Below, piece after piece: positions 1 to 9,644 of a DNA stretch of 64,000 nucleotides (positions are counted from its first letter, which is position 1; each line of letters begins with the position of its first letter). Location of the stretch: contig JAWQUS010000026.1 in NCBI GenBank assembly GCA_036365455.1, positions 15,704,001 to 15,768,000 on the forward strand, given 5' to 3'. The notes beneath the pieces were generated by a model, which did no database searches, was not told the DNA's origin, and saw only the letters and a program-made list of their open reading frames with translations. This DNA is from Macrosoma leucophasiata (lineage: Eukaryota; Arthropoda; Insecta; Lepidoptera; Hedylidae). A program made the position numbers and the translations under genes.

Positions 1-1
1 C

Positions 2-159
2 TAAAAATGGAACAAAAACTCACGGACATACAGAAAACAAAGTGAGATTGAAAAATCATTAAATTATATCTCTCACCAGCATGAAGAAATGAGACAGAAG
101 GTAGAACATTTAGAAAAACAATGCAACAACAATCATAAGTATATTACATCTCTAGAAGA
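2..159 (+). pseudogene. LINE ORF1 fragment (coiled coil)
   Basis: One frame reads without stops from about position 5 and gives a charged, heptad-like stretch (SHQHEEMRQKVEHLEKQ and on), as in the coiled coil of lepidopteran non-LTR retrotransposon ORF1 proteins. It is cut by the window edge on the left and by a mariner fragment on the right. The LINE remnant resumes after the mariner, so the mariner sits inside an older, internally deleted LINE. Confidence 0.5.
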
Positions 160-517
160 AAATTTCCGGATTGAAAACGCTTAAACCAAATTTGTGCTAC
201 TCTCACAGACACTGCACTAGGTCCATAAACATCGCAATTTTTTTCGCTGCTTGCGTTGCATTTTTACCTTTTTTATAGTAAAATTTTAAAATGTATCGAA
301 TTTCTTCATTAGATTCACTCATCTTGACAGTACGAAAAACAAATGAAAATCACACATTTGCCTAATTTAAATTTGGGATTATGTTCTTTAAAATTTTAAC
401 TTTAATGATACCAAAACCAGCCACACAAATACTACAGCCAAAGAGATACTACAGCCAAAGAGATTTTATTACAAGTTCATACATACTTTAATGCGAAAAG
501 ACTTTTTCCCCAACCTA
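160..517 (-). mobile_element. mariner 5' fragment with terminal repeat
   Basis: Reading the minus strand from 517: the terminal inverted repeat (ttaggttggggaaaaag), a 5' UTR, an ATG at 322 and the start of a mariner transposase (MSESNEEIRYILKFYYKKGK). A 1-bp loss in an A run breaks the frame about 30 codons in. The fragment stops at the codons for QSGNF. It is the same family as the mariner at 27660-28710 and carries the N-terminal part missing there. A 17-bp unit in the 5' UTR is tandemly duplicated (431-447, 448-464). Confidence 0.85.
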
Positions 518-812
518 TTACATTCATGGATTGATTCTTCGAATACACTCGGACACTACACTAATTGATATGAGCAAAAGTAAAACTTGTCGTCATTTTT
601 CTGTTTGTAACATTAAAAAAGTAAGGACTAATTTTGCCCAAAAATTTTACTGTTTTCGTGGGCCAAAATTATATAACAAAATCAACAAAGAATTAAATAT
701 AACTAGACAATAAAATGATTTGTAAAAATAAACTAAAGAAATGGTTACTAACTTTAGATTAGAACTTTAGACCTAAAGACTGAAAAACTTCTAGAAATTG
801 TATCGTAAAATA

Positions 813-849
<37 letters not shown>

Positions 850-1216
850 ACACCACACACTCACTCACTCACTAACTCTCGCTCGCACGCATACACACAC
901 ATATACATTCACGCACGCATGCGCTCATTTATACACTAGCCTTTGTTATTTTGTGAAACATTAAACATTATTTCACTATTTAAAAAAAAAGGTATATATC
1001 TGTATATGTACCACCACCTAATCTACCTTATTATTAGCACAATGTATTCTTCACGAATTTCTGTAATCCTTTCTTATGAGGGAAGAGATGGTGTCCTGAA
1101 ATACAGGCTTTGCTTAGTTTAGGGACCAGTCTCCCACAATTTACTTTAATAATCACTCACGACTTTTTATGTTTTTATTATGTTAAACTGTGTAGTTATT
1201 AAGGTTATTGTAGTGA

Positions 1217-1251
<35 letters not shown>

Positions 1252-1263
1252 AAATAAATAAAA
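518..1263 (+). mobile_element. Non-LTR retrotransposon 3' end
   Basis: The frame at 531-713 ends in a motif (RGPKLYNKINKEL) like the extreme C-terminus of the jockey-type RT at 20939-22524 (LPRLYNKIPVDL). A 3' UTR follows, containing a CA microsatellite at about 813-860 and ending in a taaa/aaata tail at 1216-1263. Together with the ORF1 fragment at the window start this is a LINE with most of ORF2 missing. Confidence 0.65.
813..905. repeat. CA-rich microsatellite
   Basis: An uninterrupted CA run, then CACTCACT and degenerate CACG/CATA repeats, inside the 3' UTR of the LINE remnant. Confidence 0.9.
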
Positions 1264-1455
1264 GGTGCGTGCATAATGATGCGCAAATAATAATTTAAGT
1301 TCCTTCTTTATTCATTTTAACCATTCTAATGAGGTAGAAGAACGACGGCATCTGGGTAAAAAGAATTCTCGATTAGCGACTGAATACTGGAAGAGGAAGC
1401 AAGAATGAGGGCCCAAGACCGTTCGTCGTGGGTGAATTAATGATGATGATGACCT
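1264..1455 (+). mobile_element. LINE 3' end with GAT-rich tail (remnant)
   Basis: Ends in an atgatgatgatgac tail like other RTE-type 3' ends in this window (23570, 26980). The upstream ~120 bp resemble a decayed LINE C-terminal region but no frame is intact. Confidence 0.4.
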
Positions 1456-1520
1456 AGACAGTCTGAAAACGACGATGAAGACGCACGATTTATTCCATGA
1501 TCAATAATTTTTGATGCATG

Positions 1521-1525
1521 ATATT
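1521..1525. repeat. Target site duplication, Gypsy element (left)
   Basis: ATATT immediately before the 5' LTR; repeated at 8095-8099 directly after the 3' LTR. Confidence 0.85.
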
Positions 1526-2334
1526 TGTCGGCGCAATGACGTCATAAGTTATCAAAACAAACTCTGATTTTAATTTGGATTATCAAAATCACGTTATAAA
1601 ATGTAAAATTAGATTTAGTGTTAATTTCTTACTATAAGTTGTTAAATGGATAGCTAATTTGAATGAGGATTTAGGTACCTACCTACAATACTTCAAAAAT
1701 ATGTTTTATGGTTTCGTACAAGTAATGTTACCCGACAGCTTTTTACAATGTTGTCTACCTGTAAATTCTTATTATGATTAATGAAAATTATCAGTAAACT
1801 TTGTAGATTTATCCCTTCTATTAAAATTTAAAGAGACACGGACTTGTCCGTTTGATTGTTAGAAACGGATAATATTTTGGTGTTAAACAAACAAGACTTT
1901 CATTCTTTAATCATAATAGGAATTTACAGATAGTAATTAAACTTTTAAAATGTGAATATTTCTTCACATTATTTAATTTGTTAAAATCTTTTTTAAAAAA
2001 AGTTTGAACGCTCGTGGCGCCATGTTGTTTACGTGTTTTTGAAAATGTGCCGCGGAGCATCATTATTGCTTGAGCTTCGGTGCAAGCAAGTAGTGCTTTG
2101 TGTTGGTGTTAAAGCCTGGTGAGTGTTCTGAATTGTAATTTTAGAATAGAGGTTATTTTAGTTTTTAGTGGCAATTTCAGTTGTACTAGTGAAATATTAA
2201 ATTTAAAGTGTTTATTGTGCAGTGTAAGCAAGTGTTTCATTATTTGTAATGACTGAACCTTGTGAAGGAAATGGTGACGTCAGCCATGCTGACGTCATTA
2301 TTTTTAAAAATTCCGATGGTTTAAATGCGCCGTT
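1526..2334 (+). repeat. 5' LTR of the Gypsy element
   Basis: Starts TGTCGGCGC and ends GCGCCGTT, an imperfect terminal inversion. It contains TGACGTCA at 1537-1544 and a 10-bp inverted repeat with two more TGACGTCA sites at 2275-2297. A donor-like GTGAGT at 2119 and acceptor-like AG at 2180 or 2222 could define a small leader intron. The last 86 bp are coding (start codon 2249). Confidence 0.93.
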
Positions 2335-5300
2335 ATCAGAAGTGGGATTGCCACCCACTTCTGCTCGATCATCCAATATTAATAATGCAAATACTGACTC
2401 TTCTGTTAGCGGGGTACCAACGGAGTTTTTCACGCAAATTCTACAAATGATGAAACACGTGTCCGATCGTATCGCGACGCCAAGTGAATCTAAAGTGAAA
2501 ATTAATGAGGTGTTTTTGCCGTCATACGATCCAGACACAGATGTAGGAGTTAGGGAGTGGTGTCAACACGTGACCACAGCAAAAGAAACCTATAGCCTGA
2601 GCGATTACGAGGTTAGAATGAAAGCGGGTAGTTTGCTTAAAGGTCGTGCAAGGTTATGGGTCGACAATTGGATGGTCACCACCACTACGTGGGAGGAATT
2701 GCGCAACGTTTTAATTACAACTTTTGAACCTGAAAATAGATATTCTCGCGATATTTTGAGATTCCGAGAACATTCATATGATAACACTAAGGACATTGCG
2801 CAATTCTTGTCACAAGCTTGGGTATTGTGGCGACGTATTACTAAGGATAAATTGCCAGATGATGACGCGGTTGAGGCTGTTATAGGTTGTATAGCAGATG
2901 AACGCTTGAGAATCGAGTTGTTGAATGTCAGGGCGTCTTCTGTACCCGAGTTAATTTCTGTAGCATCTTCAATACGCCGTGTTAAGCGACCTCTTTCTAG
3001 TGCGCCAAATGCACAGCAGGGCCCTGCCAAGCGCTCTCGATTTTCGGATAAATCATCGCTCTTCTGCCAAATTTGCAAAAAACCGGGACATGATTCACGT
3101 GATTGCCGTTACCGTGATAAATCCAACAATAATCAGCCGCGTCATGAACAATCTAATGCAGCTTTACCAAATTCGAACAAGCCAACCTGTACTTTTTGCT
3201 CGAGGGTAGGTCATACATACGAAACATGTTACAAACGTGAACGAGCAGTGGTATCAAATGTAAATTGCGTAGGTGCATCTGAAATGAATTTAATGTCAAT
3301 TTTAATTGGTAATTTGAAAATGTTTGCAATGTTCGACAGCGGAGCGGAGTGTTCAGTGATTCGCGAGTCATTGGCAGCAAAACTGCCTGGCAAACGCGTC
3401 GATATAGTCAATTATCTTAAGGGTATCGGGCAGTTCACGGTTGTATCACTTTCAACATTAACTGCAATTTGTGTTTTTGATAACTTTAGAGTAGAACTCA
3501 AATTTCATGTCGTACCTGACTACGAACTTTCGTCTGATATTCTTATTGGAATGAACCTTATCGAGAACACAAATTTGAGTGTAATTGTGAACTCTCAGGG
3601 TGCTCAGCTAATGCATCAATCCGCGGTTTATTACATGCGATCTCAAAACGAAAAATTTGATAAAATTGATTGCGATTTAAATAACGATGATCAAATAGCA
3701 GAGTTAAAAATTTTACTCAATAAATACGAATACCTTTTCATTCGCGGTTACCCAAACACACGGGTAAATACAGGCAAGCTTGAAATAAGACTCAAAGATC
3801 CTAATAAGTGTGTTGAACGCAGACCATATCGATTGAGTCCTATTGAACGTGAAAAAGTACGTAATATTGTTAAAGAATTGCTAGATCAAAACATAATTCG
3901 TGAAAGTAAATCGCCATTTTCTAGTCCGATAATTTTGGTCAAAAAAAAGAATGGCCAGGATCGCATGTGCGTTGACTATCGAGAACTGAACAGAAACACT
4001 CTGAGAGATCACTATCCACTGCCAATAATATCGGATCAAATAGATAAACTCTCTGGAGGTCTGTATTATAATATTTTCGATATGGCCGCAGGTTTCCACC
4101 AGATACTAATAGAGGAAAATTCTGTAGAGAAAACAGCGTTTGTCACACCAGATGGCTTATTTGAATATTTGGCCATGCCGTTTGGTTTGAGTAACGCTTG
4201 TTCGGTATATCAAAGGTGTATAAATAAGGCTTTGGCACACCTGCTGACCTCAACAGATGAGGTCTGCCAGGTCTATGTCGATGACGTACTATCAAAATGT
4301 AAAGATTTTGCTCAGGGGATTTCGCACATTGAACGAATATTTATAGCTTTAAAAGAAGCAGGTTTTTCAATTAATGTCGACAAAACCGCTTTCTTTAAAC
4401 GTTCCATCGAGTACTTGGGCAATATTATATCCGACGGTCATGTAAGTCCAAGCCCGAGGAAAGTGGAAGCTTTGACGAAAGCGCCGGTGCCGAAAACTCC
4501 TAAGCAAGTTAGGCAGTTCAATGGTCTCGCTGGGTTTTTTCGACGTTTCATTCCCAATTTCTCAACCGTAATGGTACCGTTGTATGAGTTAACAAAGAAA
4601 AATGCAAAGTGGGAATGGACCGACAGACATGACCAGGCAAGAAATCATATTGTGAAACATCTGTCTACTGCGCCTACCCTTATTCTATTTCAGGAAGATG
4701 CGCCCATAGAATTGTATACGGACGCCAGCAGCCTCGGCTACGGAGCGGTGCTAATTCAACTCGTCGGAAATCGCCAGCACCCAGTCGCATTCATGAGTCA
4801 GCGCACCACTGACGCCGAGAGCCGCTACCATTCATATGAGCTGGAGACCTTGGCGGTGGTGAGGGCCATAAAACACTTCCGGCATTACCTTTATGGCCGC
4901 AAGTTCAAGGTAATTACAGATTGCAACGCACTAAAGGCATCCAAGCACAAAAAGGACTTGCTTCCTCGGATCCATCGGTGGTGGGCATTTCTGCAAAACT
5001 ACGACTTTGAGGTAGAGTACAGAAAAGGTGAGAGGCTGCAACACGCAGATTACTTCAGCAGGAACCCAACTTCTGAATTACGGGTCAACGTGATGAACAG
5101 AGATTGCGAATGGCTGAAAATCGAACAACGCCGCGACGATGTCTTACGCCCACTAATAGACAGTATGTCTAGTGACAGTCCGGCTGAAACCTATATACTA
5201 GAAGAGGGCGTACTTAAGAAAGAAGTCTCTGATCCGATACTGGGTATGTACAAGCCTATAGTGGTTCCAAAATCATTTCAGTGGAGCCTGATAAACTCCT

Positions 5301-6463
5301 TCCACTCGACGCTGCAACATCCGGGCTGGGAGAAAACCCTGCAAAAATTAAAAGAAAATTACTGGTTTGACAAGATGAATACTATTGTAAGAAGATTCGT
5401 TGACAATTGCGTGATATGCAGGACCTCCAAAGGACATTCCGGTGCAATACAAGCGCAACTGCACCCAATCCAGAAACCAACTGCACCCTTTCAAGTCCTC
5501 CATATGGATATTACAGGCAAACTAGGTACAAGAAACTCTGAGGGAAGAGATGAGTATGTCATTGTATGTATCGACGCTTTTACAAAGTATATCCTACTCA
5601 ACTATTCCAATGACAAGAGTCAAAGTAGCAGCCTCGCTGCCCTAAAACGCATAGTGCACCTTTTTGGAACTCCAGTCCAAGTTGTGATCGACGGCGGACG
5701 TGAATTCCTCGGAGAATTTAAAGCTTACTGCGATCGTTTCGGTATCAATTTGCATGTAATAGCACCAGGAGCTAGCCGAGCGAATGGGCAGGTAGAGAGG
5801 ATTATGAGTACACTAAAGAATGCACTCACAATGATAAAGAATTATAATACTGAAAATTGGCAATCAGCATTAGAAGCCTTACAGCTCGCATTCAATTGCA
5901 CGCCACATCGAGTAACCGGTGCTGCGCCACTTACACTCCTGACGCGTCGCCAACAAGCTGTTCCACCCGAACTCCTAAGACTGGTATGTTTCGATAACGA
6001 GTCTATTGATTTCGAATCACTGGAGCAGCACGTTCAAACAAAAATGGCAGCGGCAGCTGAATATGAAAAACGGAGATTTGACAAGAACAAGGCAAAAGTA
6101 CGTCCCTTCCAAAGAGGTGAATATGTCCTCATTAAAAACAACCCTCGCAACCAAACATCCCTAGATCTCAAGTACAGCGAACCATACGAGATCAGCCATG
6201 TACTAGATAATGACCGCTACTTAGTTAAACGGGTGACAGGCAGAGGACGTCCGCGTAAAGTGGCCCATGATCAACTTCGCAGAGCGCCTCAACCAGGAGA
6301 TCAAGAAACCGTGTCGGCGGCCTTGGAGGAAAATAATCACCTGCCAATTGATGACAGCAATGACACTCTATCACCCGACGAGCGCACGTCTCATCAACCA
6401 CCACCAACAACAAATGAACAGCTACCTTCTACCTCACACGCTTCCTACCCGATGGATGCCTAA
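2249..6463 (+). CDS. Gag-Pol polyprotein, Ty3/Gypsy retrotransposon
   Basis: 1404 codons, no stop or frameshift; Gag and Pol share one frame. Order, approximate residues: Gag core 100-205; two CCHC zinc knuckles at 273-286 (CQICKKPGHDSRDC) and 313-326 (CTFCSRVGHTYETC); aspartic protease with FDSGAECS near 361 (DSG, not DTG); reverse transcriptase with YVDD near 676; RNase H with YTDASSLGYGAV near 822; integrase with an HHCC finger from about 1018 to 1056 and catalytic D~1087, D~1148, E~1184; C-terminal GPY/F-like module near 1310. The Met at 2249 is the only early start consistent with the Gag core, and its first ~29 codons lie in the LTR. All catalytic residues I could check are present, so the element may be active. 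The protein would form cytoplasmic particles, reverse transcribe its RNA and integrate the cDNA. Confidence 0.95.
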   Translation: MTEPCEGNGDVSHADVIIFKNSDGLNAPLSEVGLPPTSARSSNINNANTDSSVSGVPTEFFTQILQMMKHVSDRIATPSESKVKINEVFLPSYDPDTDVGVREWCQHVTTAKETYSLSDYEVRMKAGSLLKGRARLWVDNWMVTTTTWEELRNVLITTFEPENRYSRDILRFREHSYDNTKDIAQFLSQAWVLWRRITKDKLPDDDAVEAVIGCIADERLRIELLNVRASSVPELISVASSIRRVKRPLSSAPNAQQGPAKRSRFSDKSSLFCQICKKPGHDSRDCRYRDKSNNNQPRHEQSNAALPNSNKPTCTFCSRVGHTYETCYKRERAVVSNVNCVGASEMNLMSILIGNLKMFAMFDSGAECSVIRESLAAKLPGKRVDIVNYLKGIGQFTVVSLSTLTAICVFDNFRVELKFHVVPDYELSSDILIGMNLIENTNLSVIVNSQGAQLMHQSAVYYMRSQNEKFDKIDCDLNNDDQIAELKILLNKYEYLFIRGYPNTRVNTGKLEIRLKDPNKCVERRPYRLSPIEREKVRNIVKELLDQNIIRESKSPFSSPIILVKKKNGQDRMCVDYRELNRNTLRDHYPLPIISDQIDKLSGGLYYNIFDMAAGFHQILIEENSVEKTAFVTPDGLFEYLAMPFGLSNACSVYQRCINKALAHLLTSTDEVCQVYVDDVLSKCKDFAQGISHIERIFIALKEAGFSINVDKTAFFKRSIEYLGNIISDGHVSPSPRKVEALTKAPVPKTPKQVRQFNGLAGFFRRFIPNFSTVMVPLYELTKKNAKWEWTDRHDQARNHIVKHLSTAPTLILFQEDAPIELYTDASSLGYGAVLIQLVGNRQHPVAFMSQRTTDAESRYHSYELETLAVVRAIKHFRHYLYGRKFKVITDCNALKASKHKKDLLPRIHRWWAFLQNYDFEVEYRKGERLQHADYFSRNPTSELRVNVMNRDCEWLKIEQRRDDVLRPLIDSMSSDSPAETYILEEGVLKKEVSDPILGMYKPIVVPKSFQWSLINSFHSTLQHPGWEKTLQKLKENYWFDKMNTIVRRFVDNCVICRTSKGHSGAIQAQLHPIQKPTAPFQVLHMDITGKLGTRNSEGRDEYVIVCIDAFTKYILLNYSNDKSQSSSLAALKRIVHLFGTPVQVVIDGGREFLGEFKAYCDRFGINLHVIAPGASRANGQVERIMSTLKNALTMIKNYNTENWQSALEALQLAFNCTPHRVTGAAPLTLLTRRQQAVPPELLRLVCFDNESIDFESLEQHVQTKMAAAAEYEKRRFDKNKAKVRPFQRGEYVLIKNNPRNQTSLDLKYSEPYEISHVLDNDRYLVKRVTGRGRPRKVAHDQLRRAPQPGDQETVSAALEENNHLPIDDSNDTLSPDERTSHQPPPTTNEQLPSTSHASYPMDA
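2337..2363 (+). promoter_or_regulatory. Perfect hairpin just inside the 5' LTR boundary
   Basis: A 10-bp stem CAGAAGTGGG / CCCACTTCTG (2337-2346, 2354-2363) with a 7-nt loop begins 3 nt after the LTR end, where a tRNA primer-binding site would normally sit. It is also coding sequence. A role in priming or packaging is inference. Confidence 0.5.
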
Positions 6464-6467
6464 ACAA

Positions 6468-7241
6468 GTGAGTTCCCATTACCTGCTTAATTGCTAACTT
6501 AACGTTATTACTAGAAATCTAAACGGTACAAAGTGTACAAACGAAACGGTGTATATCTATCTACACTATAGCAAATTCTTAATTCCTTTTAGAGCCTCTG
6601 GGGACCACGGTCATATAAAAAAAAAAAAGGCCCAGGCCCCAGCGTCGTCCTTTCCAAAATCCTTTAGAGCCCCTGTGGACCACTGCGTACAAGACCGCAC
6701 AGCACCACAGCATCGATTACCTGTGACAAAACTGCAAATGAATACAAGAGTATAAACTTGTGCTTACTTACATATTTTTCTTAGTTTCTGTGGACCACGG
6801 CGTACAAGACCGCTCAGAACCACAGCATGTCTAAATGTGAAAAAAAAAAAAAAAATAAATAAATAAAAATCTGTGGACCACGGCGTACAAGACCGCTCAG
6901 AACCACAGCATATGTCTGAAATGTGAATAATAATTAAATAAAACAATAACAATATTCTGTGGACCACGGCGTACGAGACCGCTCAGAACCACAGTGTTGT
7001 TATGCTGATGCAAATATGCGTGAGGTATAATTGCTTAAAATCCTATGTAAATATTTAGGTCAAATATTTGACCATCCTGAAAGCTGATAACTTGAGTCAC
7101 AGCCGGCTTAAAGTAAATTTTAACCATCAGCAGTTCATTTCGAATATGGCAGCCTGAAGGCTCAACCGTTTTATAGAAACAAGTTATCAGCTAGTGTATC
7201 ATTGAATGGATACCTAGCTCAAAAACTCTTATTACTTTCAG
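6468..7241 (+). other. Possible 3' intron of the Gypsy transcript
   Basis: AA|GTGAGT at 6468 lies 4 nt after the Gag-Pol stop, and a pyrimidine-rich tract ending ttactttcag lies at 7232-7241, before the 3' LTR. Splicing would remove the hairpin array. Only the sites are seen; no downstream env-like ORF was found. Confidence 0.25.
6598..6994 (+). repeat. Array of 38-bp hairpin units in Gypsy 3' region
   Basis: Four full units at 6673-6710, 6788-6825, 6871-6908 and 6957-6994 plus a degenerate start at 6598. Each begins CTGTGGACCAC and ends ACCACAG, so CTGTGG and CCACAG can pair. Units are spaced 83-115 bp by A-rich linkers. Arm sequences are better kept than the linkers. Confidence 0.85.
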
Positions 7242-7285
7242 AACCGCGACTGGTGCTGAGCACGCACCGTCTCGCAGAATGGCCG

Positions 7286-8094
7286 TGTCGGCGCAATGAC
7301 GTCATAAGTTATCAAAACAAACTCTGATTTTAATTTGGATTATCAAAATCACGTTATAAAATGTAAAATTAGATTTAGTGTTAATTTCTTACTATAAGTT
7401 GTTAAATGGATAGCTAATTTGAATGAGGATTTAGGTACCTACCTACAATACTTCAAAAATATGTTTTATGGTTTCGTACAAGTAATGTTACCCGACAGCT
7501 TTTTACAATGTTGTCTACCTGTAAATTCTTATTATGATTAATGAAAATTATCAGTAAACTTTGTAGATTTATCCCTTCTATTAAAATTTAAAGAGACACG
7601 GACTTGTCCGTTTGATTGTTAGAAACGGATAATATTTTGGTGTTAAACAAACAAGACTTTCATTCTTTAATCATAATAGGAATTTACAGATAGTAATTAA
7701 ACTTTTAAAATGTGAATATTTCTTCACATTATTTAATTTGTTAAAATCTTTTTTAAAAAAAGTTTGAACGCTCGTGGCGCCATGTTGTTTACGTGTTTTT
7801 GAAAATGTGCCGCGGAGCATCATTATTGCTTGAGCTTCGGTGCAAGCAAGTAGTGCTTTGTGTTGGTGTTAAAGCCTGGTGAGTGTTCTGAATTGTAATT
7901 TTAGAATAGAGGTTATTTTAGTTTTTAGTGGCAATTTCAGTTGTACTAGTGAAATATTAAATTTAAAGTGTTTATTGTGCAGTGTAAGCAAGTGTTTCAT
8001 TATTTGTAATGACTGAACCTTGTGAAGGAAATGGTGACGTCAGCCATGCTGACGTCATTATTTTTAAAAATTCCGATGGTTTAAATGCGCCGTT
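7286..8094 (+). repeat. 3' LTR of the Gypsy element
   Basis: No difference seen from the 5' LTR over 809 bp; therefore carries a second copy of the first 86 bp of the Gag coding sequence and of the LTR regulatory motifs, pointing into the right flank. Confidence 0.93.
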
Positions 8095-8099
8095 ATATT
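8095..8099. repeat. Target site duplication, Gypsy element (right)
   Basis: ATATT, matching 1521-1525. Confidence 0.85.
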
Positions 8100-8382
8100 T
8101 AATATAGAGAAAAAAAAATTAAAACAATAAAATACTCTACCGAGCAAGGATTATTATACAACGGAGGAACTTAGGAAAGAGACAATAGGCTAGTATTGAC
8201 TTCGTAGAGCGTTATCTCTATTGCACACTGCCATTGTAAGTAATACAAAATTTTATCAAAATGGCCGACAAACATCACATAGGTAGACGTAGTGTGCGAT
8301 AGAAATAATGCACTATAGAGCCGAAATATACCAAAACCTCTATTCTAAAGTCGATGTGCAATATTTCGTGCTGACGACTGTA

Positions 8383-8659
8383 CATGGTGGTAGAGTTCCA
8401 GTGACAGAGCACACCGCATTACCTAATCTACTTGCCGCTAAATGGTAGTGAGTTCAGCACTATCCTGTTCCGGTCAGGTGGTAATGTACGGCCCTGTAAT
8501 TTCCGACACAGAGGCATAATAATAATATAAAGACCTTAGGAGTGGCAACGCATCTACATTGAAATCTTCAGTCTCATGTAGATGTTTATACGCTACAGTA
8601 TTACTAACCATCAATGTAAACTGTATGCTGGTATGCCAGTTCATAACATAAAAAAAAAT
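8383..8659 (+). mobile_element. Family A retroposon, diverged copy
   Basis: Family A runs from ACTGGTGGTAGAGCTCC through a ~270-bp body (motifs gcattacctaatatacttgc, tgttccggtcaggtggtaat, aacatcaatgtgaactgcat) to a poly(A) end. The tail style and length suggest a SINE or a LINE-3'-end-derived non-autonomous retroposon; no coding capacity is seen. This copy has a small deletion near its start and a scrambled middle. Confidence 0.8.
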
Positions 8660-9349
8660 CTTACAACAAAAGGAGATGTTGCGAGCTCGGCTCTGGTTCG
8701 TACACGTCCACAAAAATGGGTAAATTAAAGAAGAATCCGAAAAAAATACAATTAATTTAATCAAGAATATATTTTAGAGTTACAACCACATTTAATTCAA
8801 AGGATTTTATCATTTTCAACTATGTTAAACATGGCGGCGATACAGCCGACACTTGGAATCAATCGATTTCGATAGTATTTAGAAAATATTACTTTTTTTT
8901 TATTAATCAAAATACAATTTAAAAAATGAATATGTCAAAATGACATCGCCCGCCATATTCGCCATGTTGGTTCGCCATGAGTTGCAATTCTAACTGCAAG
9001 TAATGTTTTGTAACTGCAATCAAAGCTTAATAAGTGTAAATATGCAGTATTAAACGTTTTTATATTGATTTTGCCTGTTTAATGATATTGTGTACAATAC
9101 ATGGCCGGAGGTCCATACATTTTTGCAACATCTCCTTTGTTTCTTCTGATAAAACTTATGAAAGCGAGTAAATGCAACCACCGCTTAGCCTACATGGGCA
9201 ACGGCTGAGCAATTGGTCGTTACGTACCAAGTTATTGAGTTACGGTCGCCGAGTTCGCAATCAATTGATGATCAATACATATCTTGTTAGTTCAGAAATG
9301 GACCGTGGAAGTTATTGTGGCCTGTCCACCAATTCACTATTTTTGTTGC
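8660..9349. other. No gene seen
   Basis: AT-rich unique-looking sequence with poly(A)/poly(T) runs and two short 'gccat' rich stretches near 8830-8980. No ORF, RNA gene or bounded repeat could be supported. Confidence 0.6.
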
Positions 9350-9644
9350 TTTTTTTTTTTTTTTTTATGTAACAAATGTGGCAAACAAGCATGCAGTTCA
9401 CATTGATGTTAAGTGATGACTGCAGCCTATAGACACCCACACAATGATCATAGGTCAAAATGCAGATGCGCTGCCACTCCTGAGGCATTAGGTGTTATGC
9501 CTCTGTGCCGGAAATTACAGAGCCGTACATTACCACCTGACCGGAATAAGACAGTGCTGAACACTACCATTCAGCGGCAAGTATATTAGGTAATGCGGTG
9601 GTGCCTACGCCCGCGAGCTCCGTCACTGGAGCTCTACCACCAGT
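9350..9644 (-). mobile_element. Family A retroposon
   Basis: Near full-length; poly(T) at 9350-9366 is the 3' tail, and the element's 5' end is the accaccagt at 9636-9644. Confidence 0.9.

Larger units (their letters stand above)
1526..8094 (+). mobile_element. Complete Ty3/Gypsy LTR retrotransposon
   Basis: A 6569-bp element: two 809-bp direct LTRs, a single Gag-Pol ORF and a 5-bp target duplication (ATATT). I compared the LTRs line by line at a constant offset of 5760 and saw no difference, so the insertion should be recent. Oddities: the Gag start codon lies inside the 5' LTR, no tRNA primer site is recognisable after the LTR, no polypurine tract directly precedes the 3' LTR, and a 38-bp hairpin unit is repeated in the 820 bp after the ORF. 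The domain set and order (protease, RT, RNase H, integrase) are Ty3/Gypsy; the clade is not assigned. Confidence 0.95.

Noticed and set aside
2212..3411. Several minus- and plus-strand frames of 60-157 codons over the Gypsy ORF
   Set aside because: They overlap the intact Gag-Pol frame and show no features of their own.
6598..6994. CRISPR-like array
   Set aside because: Repeats are spaced irregularly by A-rich linkers within a eukaryotic retrotransposon; no cas genes or prokaryotic context.
6764..7241. env-like gene in the Gypsy element
   Set aside because: No frame with signal peptide or transmembrane segments was found between the Gag-Pol stop and the 3' LTR.
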